This document shows positions 15,403 through 23,018 of a stretch of 24,834 nucleotides of DNA, piece by piece (within the stretch, counting starts at the first letter, position 1; each line of letters begins with the position of its first letter). Under the pieces are notes generated by a model. That model did not search any database. It was not told where the DNA came from and saw only the letters and a program-made list of their open reading frames with translations. The position numbers and the translations under genes are program-made. This DNA comes from an uncultured Collinsella sp. (lineage in GTDB: Bacteria; Actinomycetota; Coriobacteriia; Coriobacteriales; Coriobacteriaceae), in NCBI GenBank assembly GCA_900546085.1, contig URBS01000015.1, positions 1-24,834 of the forward strand, in the 5' to 3' direction.

Positions 15403-17073
15403 ATGCCTGGTGTTACCCCTGCAGATGTTTTGTCCAACTTTGGTATTACGCTGGTCGAAGATCCCGCCGAGAATCAGCCCCGTCTGCTGGTCGATCTACC
15501 CGCCGCGGAGCTCGTCGAGCACGCTATCCGCCGCGAAGAAGGCCGCATGGCATCCAACGGCGCGCTGGTGATCGAGACGGGGGAGCGTACCGGCCGTTCC
15601 CCCAATGACCGCTTTATCGTCGACACCCCCGATGTCCACGACAAAATTGCCTGGGGCGCCGTCAACCGCCCGCTGTCCGTCGAGAGCTATGAGGCCATCA
15701 AGGCCGGCATCGTCGACTATCTCAACGAGCGCGACGTGTTCGTCACCCGCGGCATGGCGGGCGCCGACCGCAACCACACGCGTCGCCTGCTCGTTGCCTG
15801 CGAGCGTGCCAGCCAGGCACTCTTTATTAAGCAGATGCTCGCCCGCCCGCTCGCCCGCGAAATCGCGCGCACCGGCGAGCCCGACTTCTGCGTGCTCGCA
15901 GCGCCCGGTTACCAGTGCGACCCTGCCATCAAGGGCCTCAACTCCAGCGCCGCCGTGGTCATCAATTTCCAGGAACGCGTGATTCTGGTCGCCGGCACCG
16001 GCTACTCCGGCGAGATTAAAAAGTCGATCTTTAGCGTTATGAACTATCTGCTGCCCGTCGAGGACGACGTGCTGCCCATGCACTGCTCGGCCAGCATGGA
16101 CCCCGTCACGCACGAGACCGCCGTGTTCTTTGGCCTGTCCGGTACCGGCAAGACTACGCTTTCGGCCAACCCCACGCGCCTGCTGATCGGCGACGACGAG
16201 CACGGTTGGTCCGATATGGGCATCTTTAACGTCGAGGGCGGCTGCTACGCCAAGTGCGAGGGCCTGGACGCGTTCCACGAGCCTGAGATCTTCAACGCCG
16301 TCCGTTTTGGCGCCATTTGCGAAAACGTGGTGCTCGACGAGAATCGCAAGCCCAACTACGATGACGTCTCGATCACGCATAACACGCGCGTGGCCTATCC
16401 CGTCGAGCATATCCCCAACGCGTGGACCAAGGGCATGGGCACCACTCCGAGCGTCGTGCTGTTTTTGACCTGCGACGCCTTTGGTGTGTTGCCGCCCATC
16501 TCACGCCTGACGGCCGATGCCGCCATGTACCACTTTGTGACGGGCTTCACCGCCAAGATCCCCGGCACCGAGGTCGGCGTCACCGAGCCCACGCCCACGT
16601 TCTCCTCGCTGTTTGGCGAGCCGTTTATGCCGCTCGACCCTATGGTCTACGCCAAGATGCTCGGCGAGCGCATTGCCGACGGCCGCACGCGCGTGTACCT
16701 GGTCAATACCGGCTGGATCGGCGGCGGCTACGGCGTGGGCCATCGTATCGAGCTTGCCTACACGCGCGCCCTGGTGGCCCGCGCCCTCGACGGTACCATC
16801 GAGGACAGCGAGTTCGTGCACGACGATATCTTTAACGTCGACATTCCCACCACGTGCCACGGCGTGCCCGACGGCATCCTGGTGCCTCGCCAGTACTGGC
16901 AGAGCACCGCGCGCTACGACGAGGCAGCGCACAACCTGGCGGTGATGTTCGAGGAGAACTTCGAGAAGAAGTACTCGCACCTGCCCGAGTCCGTCAAGGC
17001 CGCCGGCCCGCACGCCCAAGTGTCCGTCGAGGCCCGTCATCGCGGCCATGGGCTGCTGGGGCTCCGCCACTAG
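15403..17073 (+). CDS. pckA: Phosphoenolpyruvate carboxykinase (ATP)
   Basis: The enzyme interconverts oxaloacetate plus ATP with PEP, CO2 and ADP. In fermenting gut anaerobes it often runs toward oxaloacetate and succinate. The 556 residues contain TGRSPNDRFIVD near 65, the kinase-1a P-loop GLSGTGKTTLSANP from residue 244, the adjacent metal-site IGDDEHGW, and ENVVLDE and NTRVAYPVEHIPNA segments, all diagnostic of the ATP-dependent family rather than the GTP type. ATG 15403 is selected by AGGAGG at 15393-15398; the upstream frame is not conserved. Length is slightly above the usual 520-540 because of a short tail ending GLLGLRH. The gene is monocistronic and ends in a hairpin terminator. Confidence 0.96.
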   Translation: MPGVTPADVLSNFGITLVEDPAENQPRLLVDLPAAELVEHAIRREEGRMASNGALVIETGERTGRSPNDRFIVDTPDVHDKIAWGAVNRPLSVESYEAIKAGIVDYLNERDVFVTRGMAGADRNHTRRLLVACERASQALFIKQMLARPLAREIARTGEPDFCVLAAPGYQCDPAIKGLNSSAAVVINFQERVILVAGTGYSGEIKKSIFSVMNYLLPVEDDVLPMHCSASMDPVTHETAVFFGLSGTGKTTLSANPTRLLIGDDEHGWSDMGIFNVEGGCYAKCEGLDAFHEPEIFNAVRFGAICENVVLDENRKPNYDDVSITHNTRVAYPVEHIPNAWTKGMGTTPSVVLFLTCDAFGVLPPISRLTADAAMYHFVTGFTAKIPGTEVGVTEPTPTFSSLFGEPFMPLDPMVYAKMLGERIADGRTRVYLVNTGWIGGGYGVGHRIELAYTRALVARALDGTIEDSEFVHDDIFNVDIPTTCHGVPDGILVPRQYWQSTARYDEAAHNLAVMFEENFEKKYSHLPESVKAAGPHAQVSVEARHRGHGLLGLRH

Positions 17074-17092
17074 CGTCGCCGTGAGTCCATAT

Positions 17093-17128
17093 CCACCACA
17101 AAGGGACAGGCACCTTTGTGGTGGTTTT
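17093..17128 (+). terminator. pckA terminator; GCCTGTCC-type hairpin, inverted copy 1
   Basis: CCACCACAAAGG (17093-17104) pairs perfectly with CCTTTGTGGTGG (17113-17124) around loop GACAGGCA, followed by TTTT. It is the reverse-oriented member of a four-copy family in this window (others at 18045, 19623 and 20031). Confidence 0.8.
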
Positions 17129-17155
17129 GCTCGCGTGGATGACTCGGGTTACAAT
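17127..17155 (+). promoter_or_regulatory. Promoter of the B3/4-domain transcript
   Basis: TTGCTC (17127-17132), a 17-bp spacer and TACAAT (17150-17155) lie directly behind the pckA terminator. Transcription would start near 17162. Confidence 0.55.
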
Positions 17156-17161
17156 ATGCCT

Positions 17162-17259
17162 GACATATCGTCCCCTTCTCCGGATGGGGGCAGCGTAAGC
17201 GCTCTTGTGGCGGCACCGTAGGACTTTGAAGGTGGCCGCCGTGAGAGCGCTTTTTGTTT
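17162..17259 (+). ncRNA. Terminator leader (attenuator or small RNA) before the B3/4 gene
   Basis: AGCGCTCTTGTGGCGGC (17198-17214) pairs along its full 17 bases, with three central G-U pairs, to GCCGCCGTGAGAGCGCT (17235-17251), and TTTTTGTTT follows. Inside, CACC/GGTG extends the stem. A smaller CCCC/GGGG hairpin (17172-17189) precedes it. A transcript from 17162 would therefore end near 17259, 40 bases before the gene. Either the gene is expressed by regulated read-through or this is an independent RNA of about 98 nt. No known riboswitch class is recognised. Confidence 0.55.
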
Positions 17260-17299
17260 AGACGCCCTCGCTCGGGCGCGCACAATGAAGGGAGAGCGT

Positions 17300-18019
17300 A
17301 TGAAGGGCTTTGTTGCCGAGAATTCGTTTTGGGAGCTGTTTCCACAGGCGGCGGTCGGCGTCGTGGTCGTAAAGGGCATGAAGCCCGCGGCTCAGATTCC
17401 CCAGGAGGACGTGGATACAATCGCCGCGCTGCTTGACCGCGCCAACATCGATGCGGAGCGTCATCTGACCAGCGACACTATCAGTGAGAACGCTCCGGTC
17501 AAGGCATGGCGCGAGGCCTATCGCCTGTTCAAGACTAAAAAGGGCGCCCGCTGCTCGATCGAGAACTTGCTCAAGCGTGTGCTCAAGGGTAAGCCGGTGG
17601 GCCACATTACGCCCGCGGTGGATATTTACAACACGGTGTCGTTGACCTACGCGTTGCCCGTGGGAGGCGAGGATTTGCATGCGATTGAGGGCGATCTGCG
17701 CCTGGCGGTCACTGATGGTGACGATGCGTTCTTGCCTCTTGGCGAGGAAGCAGATGACCCGACGCTGCCCGGCGAGCTCGCCTACATTGACGATGCAGGC
17801 GCCGTGTGCCGCTGCTGGAACTGGCGCGATGGCGTTCGAACGGCTCTGTCCGACGATTCGGCCGACGCATTCCTGGCGATTGAGTGCGTAGAGCCCGAAC
17901 GCATGGGGGATTGCCAGGCCGCCATCGATCGCTTGGCCGAGCTGCTCGAGCGCTATCTGGGAGCGACGGTTGTCGTTAAGACGCTTGTGACCCGCGACAA
18001 TCCCTGCGTGGAGCTGTAG
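17300..18019 (+). CDS. B3/4 domain protein (PheRS beta-like tRNA-editing fold)
   Basis: The 239-residue protein resembles stand-alone B3/B4-domain proteins, which share the editing fold of phenylalanyl-tRNA synthetase beta. The domain runs roughly from residue 55 to 200 and includes the typical WREAYRLFKTKKGARCSIENLLKR and NTVSLTYALPVGGEDL segments. Such proteins are thought to hydrolyse mischarged aminoacyl-tRNA, but the substrate of this subgroup is not established. ATG 17300 is chosen over 17285 because AAGGGAG at 17288-17294 is then well placed. It lies behind its own terminator leader and ends before another hairpin terminator, so it is a single-gene unit. No synthetase gene is adjacent. 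Confidence 0.8.
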   Translation: MKGFVAENSFWELFPQAAVGVVVVKGMKPAAQIPQEDVDTIAALLDRANIDAERHLTSDTISENAPVKAWREAYRLFKTKKGARCSIENLLKRVLKGKPVGHITPAVDIYNTVSLTYALPVGGEDLHAIEGDLRLAVTDGDDAFLPLGEEADDPTLPGELAYIDDAGAVCRCWNWRDGVRTALSDDSADAFLAIECVEPERMGDCQAAIDRLAELLERYLGATVVVKTLVTRDNPCVEL

Positions 18020-18044
18020 CGGCGCCTAGAACCTATTGATGCCC

Positions 18045-18085
18045 AAAACTACCACAAAGGTGCCTGTCCCCTTTGTGGTGGTTTT
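18045..18085 (+). terminator. Terminator of the B3/4 gene; GCCTGTCC-type hairpin, copy 2
   Basis: AAAACTACCACAAAGG (18045-18060) pairs over 16 bases, with one G-U, to CCTTTGTGGTGGTTTT (18070-18085) around loop TGCCTGTCC. It follows the gene by 25 bp and ends in a T-run. Confidence 0.8.
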
Positions 18086-18131
18086 TATGTTGATGGGTTA
18101 ACAAATGGGTTGCGTGGAGGCGGCAGTCGCT

Positions 18132-18165
18132 GGGTACGGTTAAGATGTTTACCCGTTAGCATTAT
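18132..18165 (+). promoter_or_regulatory. Possible promoter/operator of the marR-type gene
   Basis: The interrupted inverted repeat GGGTA (18132-18136) and TACCC (18150-18154), with an inner GGTTAA/TTTACC near-match, has the size of a MarR-dimer site. It overlaps a weak TTAAGA (18140-18145), 17 bp, TATGCA promoter reading. Autoregulation by the adjacent MarR protein is inferred. Confidence 0.3.
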
Positions 18166-18189
18166 GCAAGCGAAAGGCGGTCGTCTCCC

Positions 18190-18639
18190 ATGCAGCAGAG
18201 CGACGAGACACGTTTCGAGGACTTTGTCGGACTGATCAGCGGACTCTACAAGGAGATCCAGCGCATTAAGACATCTGAGGGCGCAAGGCTGGGCCTTAAG
18301 GGCTCCGACATCATGTGCCTGTACTATCTTGAGCGCAGCAAGGACGGCCTGACTGGCGCCGACCTCGCCCGTATGGCTGGCGTGACCCGCGCTGCCGTCT
18401 CGCGCACGCTGGCGCATCTGGAGGAGGGCGGCTACGTCGAAGTTGACGATTCGGGCGATGCCGCCGTTAAGTATCGCGCCCCGGTTCGCCTGACCACGTT
18501 GGGCGGCGAGAGCATGAACGAGGCCGATCGCATTATTCGCGAAGTGCTCGACACCACCGGCAAGGCCATGGGCGTGGAGCAGCGTGAGCAGATGTATGCG
18601 TCGCTGCGTACGATTCTCAACACCTTGCGCGAATTGTAG
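18190..18639 (+). CDS. MarR family transcriptional regulator
   Basis: The 149-residue protein has the MarR layout: an N-terminal dimer helix (FVGLISGLYKEIQRIK), a winged helix with GLTGADLARMAGVTRAAVSRTLAHLEEGGYVE (residues 54-82) as the recognition segment, a wing with RAPVRLTTLGGE, and a C-terminal dimer helix. Such dimers usually repress nearby genes and respond to phenolic or other small ligands. The ATG is supported by AAAGG at 18173-18177, spaced somewhat far. The DegV gene starts 119 bp downstream on the same strand and could be co-transcribed. The target and ligand are not visible. Confidence 0.88.
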   Translation: MQQSDETRFEDFVGLISGLYKEIQRIKTSEGARLGLKGSDIMCLYYLERSKDGLTGADLARMAGVTRAAVSRTLAHLEEGGYVEVDDSGDAAVKYRAPVRLTTLGGESMNEADRIIREVLDTTGKAMGVEQREQMYASLRTILNTLREL

Positions 18640-18758
18640 GGCCGCCTAGGCATTTGCTTCCCATTAACAACTGCATCGTCCCGTTTGGGCGCGTATACCG
18701 TGCCGGGGCATTGATGTCAAAATTCCCTGCGCGGGACCTGCGCAAGAAAGGATTCGTT

Positions 18759-19613
18759 ATGTCCGTCCGTATTATTACCGATTCCGCAAGCGATATGTCG
18801 CCGTCGGAGCATCCGGCGCTGGCCGTTTTGCCGCTGTCCGTCACCTTTGGCACCGATGTGTACATGGATGGCATCGACATCGATCACCAGCGCTTTTACG
18901 AGATGCTCGTGGAGCGCGATGAGCTGCCCAAGACTGGCCAGGTCAACCCGTACGCGTTCTCGCAGGCGATTGCCAAGGTTCGTGAAGCCGGCGATGAGGC
19001 TGTGATTATTACCGTGGGCGATAAGCTATCAGGCACCAATCAGAGTGCCCGTACCGCACTTGCCGAGGCGCCAGGTGGCGACGTGTTCGTGGTAGACAGC
19101 AACAACGTCACCCTGGGCGAGCGCGTCCTGGTCGAGTATGCGCTGCGCTTGGTGGACGAGGGCCGCAGTGCATCTCAGATCGCGGCGGCTGTCGAGGCCG
19201 TGCGCGACCGTGTGGTGGTTATCGGCCTGCTCGAGACGCTGGAGTACCTGGTGCGCGGCGGTCGTCTGTCTGCTGCGGCCGGCGCCGTGGGCACGCTGCT
19301 CAACGTGAAGCCCGTGGTGGCTGTCGAGGACGGTCTGATCGTGCAGCTGGGCAAGGCGCGCGGTTCCAAGAACGGCCGCAACCTGCTGAACCAAAAGGTC
19401 GAAAAGGCGGGCGGCATCGACTTTTCCATGCCGCTGGCGCTCGGCTATACGGGTCTTTCGGATGCGGTGCTCAAGAAGTATATCGAGGACAGCGCGGCAC
19501 TGTGGGCTGGTCACACCGAGGGCGAACTGCCCGTTCACACCATCGGCGCCACCATCGGAACCCACGTTGGCCCCGGCGCCGTGGCAGTAGCCTTCTTCCA
19601 GCCCGCCAACTAA
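18759..19613 (+). CDS. DegV family fatty-acid-binding protein
   Basis: The 284-residue protein matches DegV/FakB, which bind a fatty acid and present it to the kinase FakA for phosphorylation. Motifs in order are IITDSASDM near the start, LPKTGQVNPYAF, the SGTNQSA fatty-acid carboxylate pocket, LEYLVRGGRLSAAAG, and the terminal GTHVGPGAVAVAF. ATG 18759 is chosen because AAAGGA lies about seven bases upstream and the DegV fold begins at once; the 35 codons upstream are not family-like. The protein is cytosolic. No FakA gene is visible nearby, so the partner must be elsewhere. It follows a MarR gene and ends in a perfect hairpin repeat. Confidence 0.92.
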   Translation: MSVRIITDSASDMSPSEHPALAVLPLSVTFGTDVYMDGIDIDHQRFYEMLVERDELPKTGQVNPYAFSQAIAKVREAGDEAVIITVGDKLSGTNQSARTALAEAPGGDVFVVDSNNVTLGERVLVEYALRLVDEGRSASQIAAAVEAVRDRVVVIGLLETLEYLVRGGRLSAAAGAVGTLLNVKPVVAVEDGLIVQLGKARGSKNGRNLLNQKVEKAGGIDFSMPLALGYTGLSDAVLKKYIEDSAALWAGHTEGELPVHTIGATIGTHVGPGAVAVAFFQPAN

Positions 19614-19622
19614 CCGACCTGC

Positions 19623-19667
19623 CATAAACCATCACAAAGGTGCCTGTCCCCTTTGTGATGGTTTATG
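19623..19667 (+). terminator. Hairpin after the DegV gene; GCCTGTCC-type, copy 3
   Basis: CATAAACCATCACAAAGG (19623-19640) and CCTTTGTGATGGTTTATG (19650-19667) form a perfect 18-bp stem around TGCCTGTCC. Compared with the other copies, C-to-T and G-to-A changes on opposite arms keep pairing. There is little U-tract, so it terminates less convincingly than copy 2. Confidence 0.75.
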
Positions 19668-19693
19668 CTTTTCCGGGTGGAAGGGAGCGAGCA

Positions 19694-20014
19694 ATGGCGT
19701 CTGAGGGCTTTTTTGATCGGGTGTACGAGGTGGTCGAGCAGATCCCCGAGGGGATGGTCGCCACGTATGGTCAGGTGGCACTGCTTGCCGGTCGTCCACG
19801 AAGTGCGCGGTACGTGGGGTATGCCCTTCATAGTAATCCGCGCCCTGGCCAAATTCCCTGTCATCGCGTGGTGTTTGCCGACGGCCGTATCTGTGAGGGC
19901 TTTGCCTTTGGCGGCCCCGATGCTCAGCGCGAGCTCTTAATGGGGGAGGGCGTGACGTTTGCCGATCCCATGCATGTTGATCTGGCCGCCTGTCGTTGGC
20001 CTGCTGGACTCTAA
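19694..20014 (+). CDS. MGMT-family (Ogt-like) alkyltransferase domain protein, 106 aa
   Basis: The protein is the C-terminal DNA-binding and active-site domain of O6-alkylguanine-DNA alkyltransferases on its own. It reads IPEGMVATYGQVALLAG (residues 17-33), the arginine-finger helix RSARYVGYALHSNP, and the active-site loop IPCHRVV with Cys56. Small alkyltransferase-like proteins such as YbaZ/Atl1 usually replace this Cys, often by Trp, and flag lesions for excision repair; here Cys is kept, so direct transfer is possible. The N-terminal domain of full-length Ogt is missing. ATG 19694 has AAGGGAG at 19681-19687. It is a single-gene unit between two hairpin repeats. Confidence 0.85.
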   Translation: MASEGFFDRVYEVVEQIPEGMVATYGQVALLAGRPRSARYVGYALHSNPRPGQIPCHRVVFADGRICEGFAFGGPDAQRELLMGEGVTFADPMHVDLAACRWPAGL

Positions 20015-20030
20015 CAGCTCTGCCGTGGTC

Positions 20031-20071
20031 AAAGCCACCACAAAGGCGCCTGTCCCCTTTGTGGTGGCTTT
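20031..20071 (+). terminator. Hairpin after the MGMT-family gene; GCCTGTCC-type, copy 4
   Basis: AAAGCCACCACAAAGG (20031-20046) pairs perfectly with CCTTTGTGGTGGCTTT (20056-20071) around CGCCTGTCC. The outer stem differs from copies 2 and 3 but stays fully paired. Confidence 0.75.
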
Positions 20072-20163
20072 CCGTTGCAGGTTTACCTGGGCTAACTTAT
20101 GGAGAAGGTGTGTTGGGGTAGTTTGACGCTAGAAAGTAAGCCACGGTGAACTATATTGGTTTC

Positions 20164-20305
20164 AGCAACGGAGCAGGCAATAGGCGATGAAAAAGCCTGC
20201 CCTGTTGAGTTTGATTCGCATCCCTCCCCTCTGTGCGATTCAACGGTGTACTTCGGGAACAGGCCCGCTGGCAGCTAACTGCCGGCGGGCCTGTTCCTGT
20301 TTGTC
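20164..20305 (+). ncRNA. Three-hairpin RNA candidate with a C-rich loop and strong terminator
   Basis: The 20072-20344 stretch has no gene but is highly structured. Hairpin 1 pairs CAACGG (20166-20171) and GCAGGC (20173-20178) with GCCTGC (20195-20200) and CTGTTG (20202-20207). Hairpin 2 pairs TTGATTCGCA (20211-20220) with TGCGATTCAA (20234-20243), with one T-T mismatch and a 13-nt loop TCCCTCCCCTCTG. Hairpin 3 (20256-20297) has 18 paired bases around CTAA, followed by TGTTTGT, and is a strong terminator. A possible -10, TATATT, is at 20152-20157, with a weak -35. The C-rich loop is complementary to Shine-Dalgarno-type GAGGGGAGGGA, suggesting a trans-acting RNA. A cis role is unlikely because the next gene (trpS) converges. 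Confidence 0.6.
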
Positions 20306-20344
20306 GGGAGAGTGTGATGGATGGAGCTGAAGCGGTCCGGCTCC

Positions 20345-20372
20345 AAAAAAGGCGGACGCCGTAGCGCCCGCC
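20345..20372 (-). terminator. trpS terminator
   Basis: On the minus strand GGCGGGCGC pairs with GCGTCCGCC (nine pairs, one G-U) and is followed by TTTTTT. It lies 36 bases beyond the trpS stop. Confidence 0.85.
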
Positions 20373-20407
20373 CTAAAGCAATCGAAAGCTCAAGCCAACA
20401 AATCGGT

Positions 20408-21457
20408 CTAGTACACCATGCCCATGGCGTCCTGAACCTCGGCCAGGGTCTGCTCGGCGATCTCATTGGCGCGACGGTTGCCCTCATGCAGGACGTCCTT
20501 CACATAGTCCAGATCGTTCTCGTAGCGCTGGCGACGCTCGCGGATAGGTGCGAAGTACTCGTTGACGGCCTCGGTCACGTACTTCTTGAGCTGGCCGGAG
20601 CCGCCCATGCCAATCTCCTCGGCAATCTCGACTTCGGAACGGCCGGTGCAGATGGCGGCTGTTGAAAGCAGGCCAGACACGCCGGGGCGGTTCTCGGGAT
20701 CGAACGTGATCATGCGCTCGGAGTCGGTCTGGCTCTTCTTGATGCGTTTGGCCGTTTCCTCGGCGGTCATCGAGATGTTGATGGCGTTGCCGTAGCTCTT
20801 GCTCATCTTGCGACCGTCCAGGCCCGGCAGCAGCGGGGTCTCGGACAGCAGCGCGTCGACCTCGGGGAACACCTTGCCGTAGCGGTTGTTAAAGCGGCGG
20901 GCGATGGTGCGGGTGAGCTCGATGTGCGGCAGCTGGTCGCGGCCGACGGGCACGACGTTGCCCTTGCAGAACAGGATGTCGCAGGCCTGATGCACCGGGT
21001 AGGTGAGCAGAAGGCCGGTGAGCTCGTGGCCCGAGGCCTCCATCTCGGCCTTGACGGTGGGGTTGCGCGCCAGCTCGGCCTCGGAGACCAGCGACAGGAA
21101 CGGCAGCATGAGCTGGTTGAGCGCGGGGATGGCCGAATGGGTGAAGATGATGGTCTTTTTCGGGTCGATCCCGCAGGCCAGGTAGTCCATGACCATGTTG
21201 TACACGTTGTCCTGGATGTGCTCGGTGGTGTCGCGGTCGGTGATGACCTGATAGTCGGCGATGAGCACGTTGGTCTTTGCACCCATGTTCTGTAGCTCCA
21301 CGCGGCCCTTGAGGGTACCGAAGTAGTGGCCCAGGTGCAGACGGCCGGTGGGGCGGTCGCCGGTGAGCATGGTGAACTTCTCGGGCGTCTTGGCCAGGCC
21401 CTCGCGAATGGCGTTGCTCTTTTGCAGCGCGACTTCGTAGCTGTTCTCGTTTGGCAT
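20408..21457 (-). CDS. trpS: Tryptophanyl-tRNA synthetase
   Basis: This class Ic synthetase charges tRNA-Trp. The 349 residues show TGRLHLGHYFG, containing the HIGH-type signature HLGH at 41-44, the VPVGRDQLPHIELTR tryptophan-site segment, and KMSKS at 217-221. Length is normal for bacteria. ATG 21457 is chosen because TAGGAG lies six bases upstream; the longer frame up to 21562 adds 35 residues that are not family-like. It is a single-gene minus-strand unit with its own terminator. The upstream 21458-21627 stretch has a possible -10 TATCAT but no T-box sequence, so no tryptophan-dependent attenuation is visible. Confidence 0.96.
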   Translation of the reverse strand: MPNENSYEVALQKSNAIREGLAKTPEKFTMLTGDRPTGRLHLGHYFGTLKGRVELQNMGAKTNVLIADYQVITDRDTTEHIQDNVYNMVMDYLACGIDPKKTIIFTHSAIPALNQLMLPFLSLVSEAELARNPTVKAEMEASGHELTGLLLTYPVHQACDILFCKGNVVPVGRDQLPHIELTRTIARRFNNRYGKVFPEVDALLSETPLLPGLDGRKMSKSYGNAINISMTAEETAKRIKKSQTDSERMITFDPENRPGVSGLLSTAAICTGRSEVEIAEEIGMGGSGQLKKYVTEAVNEYFAPIRERRQRYENDLDYVKDVLHEGNRRANEIAEQTLAEVQDAMGMVY

Positions 21458-21627
21458 GATTGCTCCTAACGTATGTTCATGGGTCAAGATGATAGCGTGT
21501 TTATTAGAGAGGCGGTGCGTAAGTAGGCGAGGGGCGGGAGAGGGACGCGCGTGGTGCGGCATGTGCGATGGGTGCGGCGCGGCCGCGCTTGGCTAACGGT
21601 GCCTTGGCACATCCTCGGCAGCTTGCC

Positions 21628-22827
21628 CTAGAGCTTGTGGTGGCGCTCTTCTTTGCGCTCCTCGGCTGCCTGCTCCTCCTGCTTAAAGGCGGGGTCGTCG
21701 GGGGTGACGAGCTCGTCCTCATGCGTGCGCTTGTTGTAATGGTGGCGTAGCACGGGTTCAAACAGGTGCAGGTGCTTGGCAAAGGCCGCCGAGCCAATGG
21801 CGAGCACGGTAAAGATGAGCACACGCATGGGCACTTCGACCTGGTTAATCGCGGCGGCGCCGGCCGAAAGCATGATGCACCAGGCATAGATGAGTAGTAC
21901 GGCCTGCTTTTGGTTGTAACCCTCTTGAATGAGGCGGTGGTGGATGTGGCCCTTGTCGGCCTGCCCAATGCTAATGTGGGCGCGCTTGCGGCGCACGATG
22001 GCGCTAAACGTATCGATGATGGGCACGCCGGCCACGATGAGCGGGATGATGAGCGAGGTGAGCGCGGCGGTGCGGCTCACGTTGAGCAGCGAGATGGAGC
22101 CCAGCGCAAAGCCCAGAAGCAGCGACCCCGAGTCGCCCAAGAAGATGCTTGCGGGGTTGAAGTTGTAGCGCAAAAAGGCCAGACAGGCGCCAAAGAGCGC
22201 AATGGAGAGCGCGGCGGCGTCGATGCGGCCCGAGAGAACGGCCATCGAAAACATGGTGAACGACGCGATGCCGCAGATGCCCGTGGCCAAGCCGTCGAGG
22301 CCGTCGATGAGGTTAATGATGTTGGTGAATGCCACCAGATAGATCACGGTGATGGGGTAGGCGAGCCATCCGAGCATGATTTCGCCGGGGGCAAACGGGT
22401 TGACGATGACGCCGATCCGCAGGCCGCCGATACAGGCGATAAGCGCGGCGAGGACCTGTCCGGCTAGCTTTTGCTTGGGCTTGAGCTGGAAGACGTCGTC
22501 GATAGCGCCGGTCGCAAAGATGACGGTAAAAGAAAGCGCAAGTATGGGGTAGCTGATGTGCAGACGGGGGTGGGGCACCAAAACGGGCGGCCAACCCAGG
22601 TACCAGGTGCCTAGGATTTGCACAATACAGGCAACGACCAGGCCCAAAAACACCGCCGTTCCGCCCAAACGCGGGATGGGCTTGGTGTTAATGCGGCGCT
22701 TAGAAGGATAGTCGACGGCGTCGAGCTTAATTGCCAAGCGCTTGACCAGGGGCACCGTGAGGAAGGTCGTGATAAAGGCCGCCGCTGCCACGCATAGATA
22801 CGGTATGTAGCTCGGGGATGAAGCCAT
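21628..22827 (-). CDS. WecA/TagO-family undecaprenyl-phosphate sugar-1-phosphate transferase
   Basis: This polytopic enzyme moves a sugar-1-phosphate, usually GlcNAc-1-P, from UDP-sugar to undecaprenyl phosphate, the first step of teichoic acid or other wall glycan synthesis. Diagnostic motifs are GAIDDVFQLKPKQKL, NLIDGLDGLATG, FLGDSGSLLLGF and GHIHHRLIQEG (the HxHH loop of the WecA/TagO branch, distinguishing it from MraY). About 11 membrane segments and a charged C-tail of about 55 residues ending RKEERHHKL are visible. ATG 22827 gives 399 residues. An upstream frame reaches GTG 22947 but its extra 40 residues are not family-like; no start has a clear ribosome site, so the start is uncertain. 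Confidence 0.9.
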   Translation of the reverse strand: MASSPSYIPYLCVAAAAFITTFLTVPLVKRLAIKLDAVDYPSKRRINTKPIPRLGGTAVFLGLVVACIVQILGTWYLGWPPVLVPHPRLHISYPILALSFTVIFATGAIDDVFQLKPKQKLAGQVLAALIACIGGLRIGVIVNPFAPGEIMLGWLAYPITVIYLVAFTNIINLIDGLDGLATGICGIASFTMFSMAVLSGRIDAAALSIALFGACLAFLRYNFNPASIFLGDSGSLLLGFALGSISLLNVSRTAALTSLIIPLIVAGVPIIDTFSAIVRRKRAHISIGQADKGHIHHRLIQEGYNQKQAVLLIYAWCIMLSAGAAAINQVEVPMRVLIFTVLAIGSAAFAKHLHLFEPVLRHHYNKRTHEDELVTPDDPAFKQEEQAAEERKEERHHKL

Positions 22828-23018
22828 GAATCTAAAAACCGCCAAGCGTCGAAGGAAAAGGTCAAAGGTTGCTAAGCGCAAAGGGCATAGCCGAACCATG
22901 ATACTCGACCAAGGGGGGTGCATGGAATTGCACGCAGCGATAATCACGCGCTTACCAGATATTGGGATGTTGTCGATGGATTGTCGGGATACCGGCGGGG
23001 ATCCATATGGGCTGTAAT

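Noticed and set aside
15496..16410. 304-codon minus-strand open frame opposite pckA
   Set aside because: It mirrors the highly conserved PEP carboxykinase sequence; a second gene there is not credible.
17162..17300. T-box riboswitch before the tRNA-editing-like gene
   Set aside because: GAAGGTGGCCGCC only faintly recalls the T-box AGGGTGGNACCGCG, and there is no room for Stem I or a specifier loop.
17093..20071. Four related repeats considered as a CRISPR array
   Set aside because: The copies are 0.4-1.6 kb apart, lie between genes, change orientation and form long hairpins with varying outer stems. There are no spacers or cas genes.
21458..21562. 35-residue N-terminal extension of TrpS
   Set aside because: The extra residues are His/Pro-rich and not conserved, and the internal ATG 21457 has a well-spaced TAGGAG.
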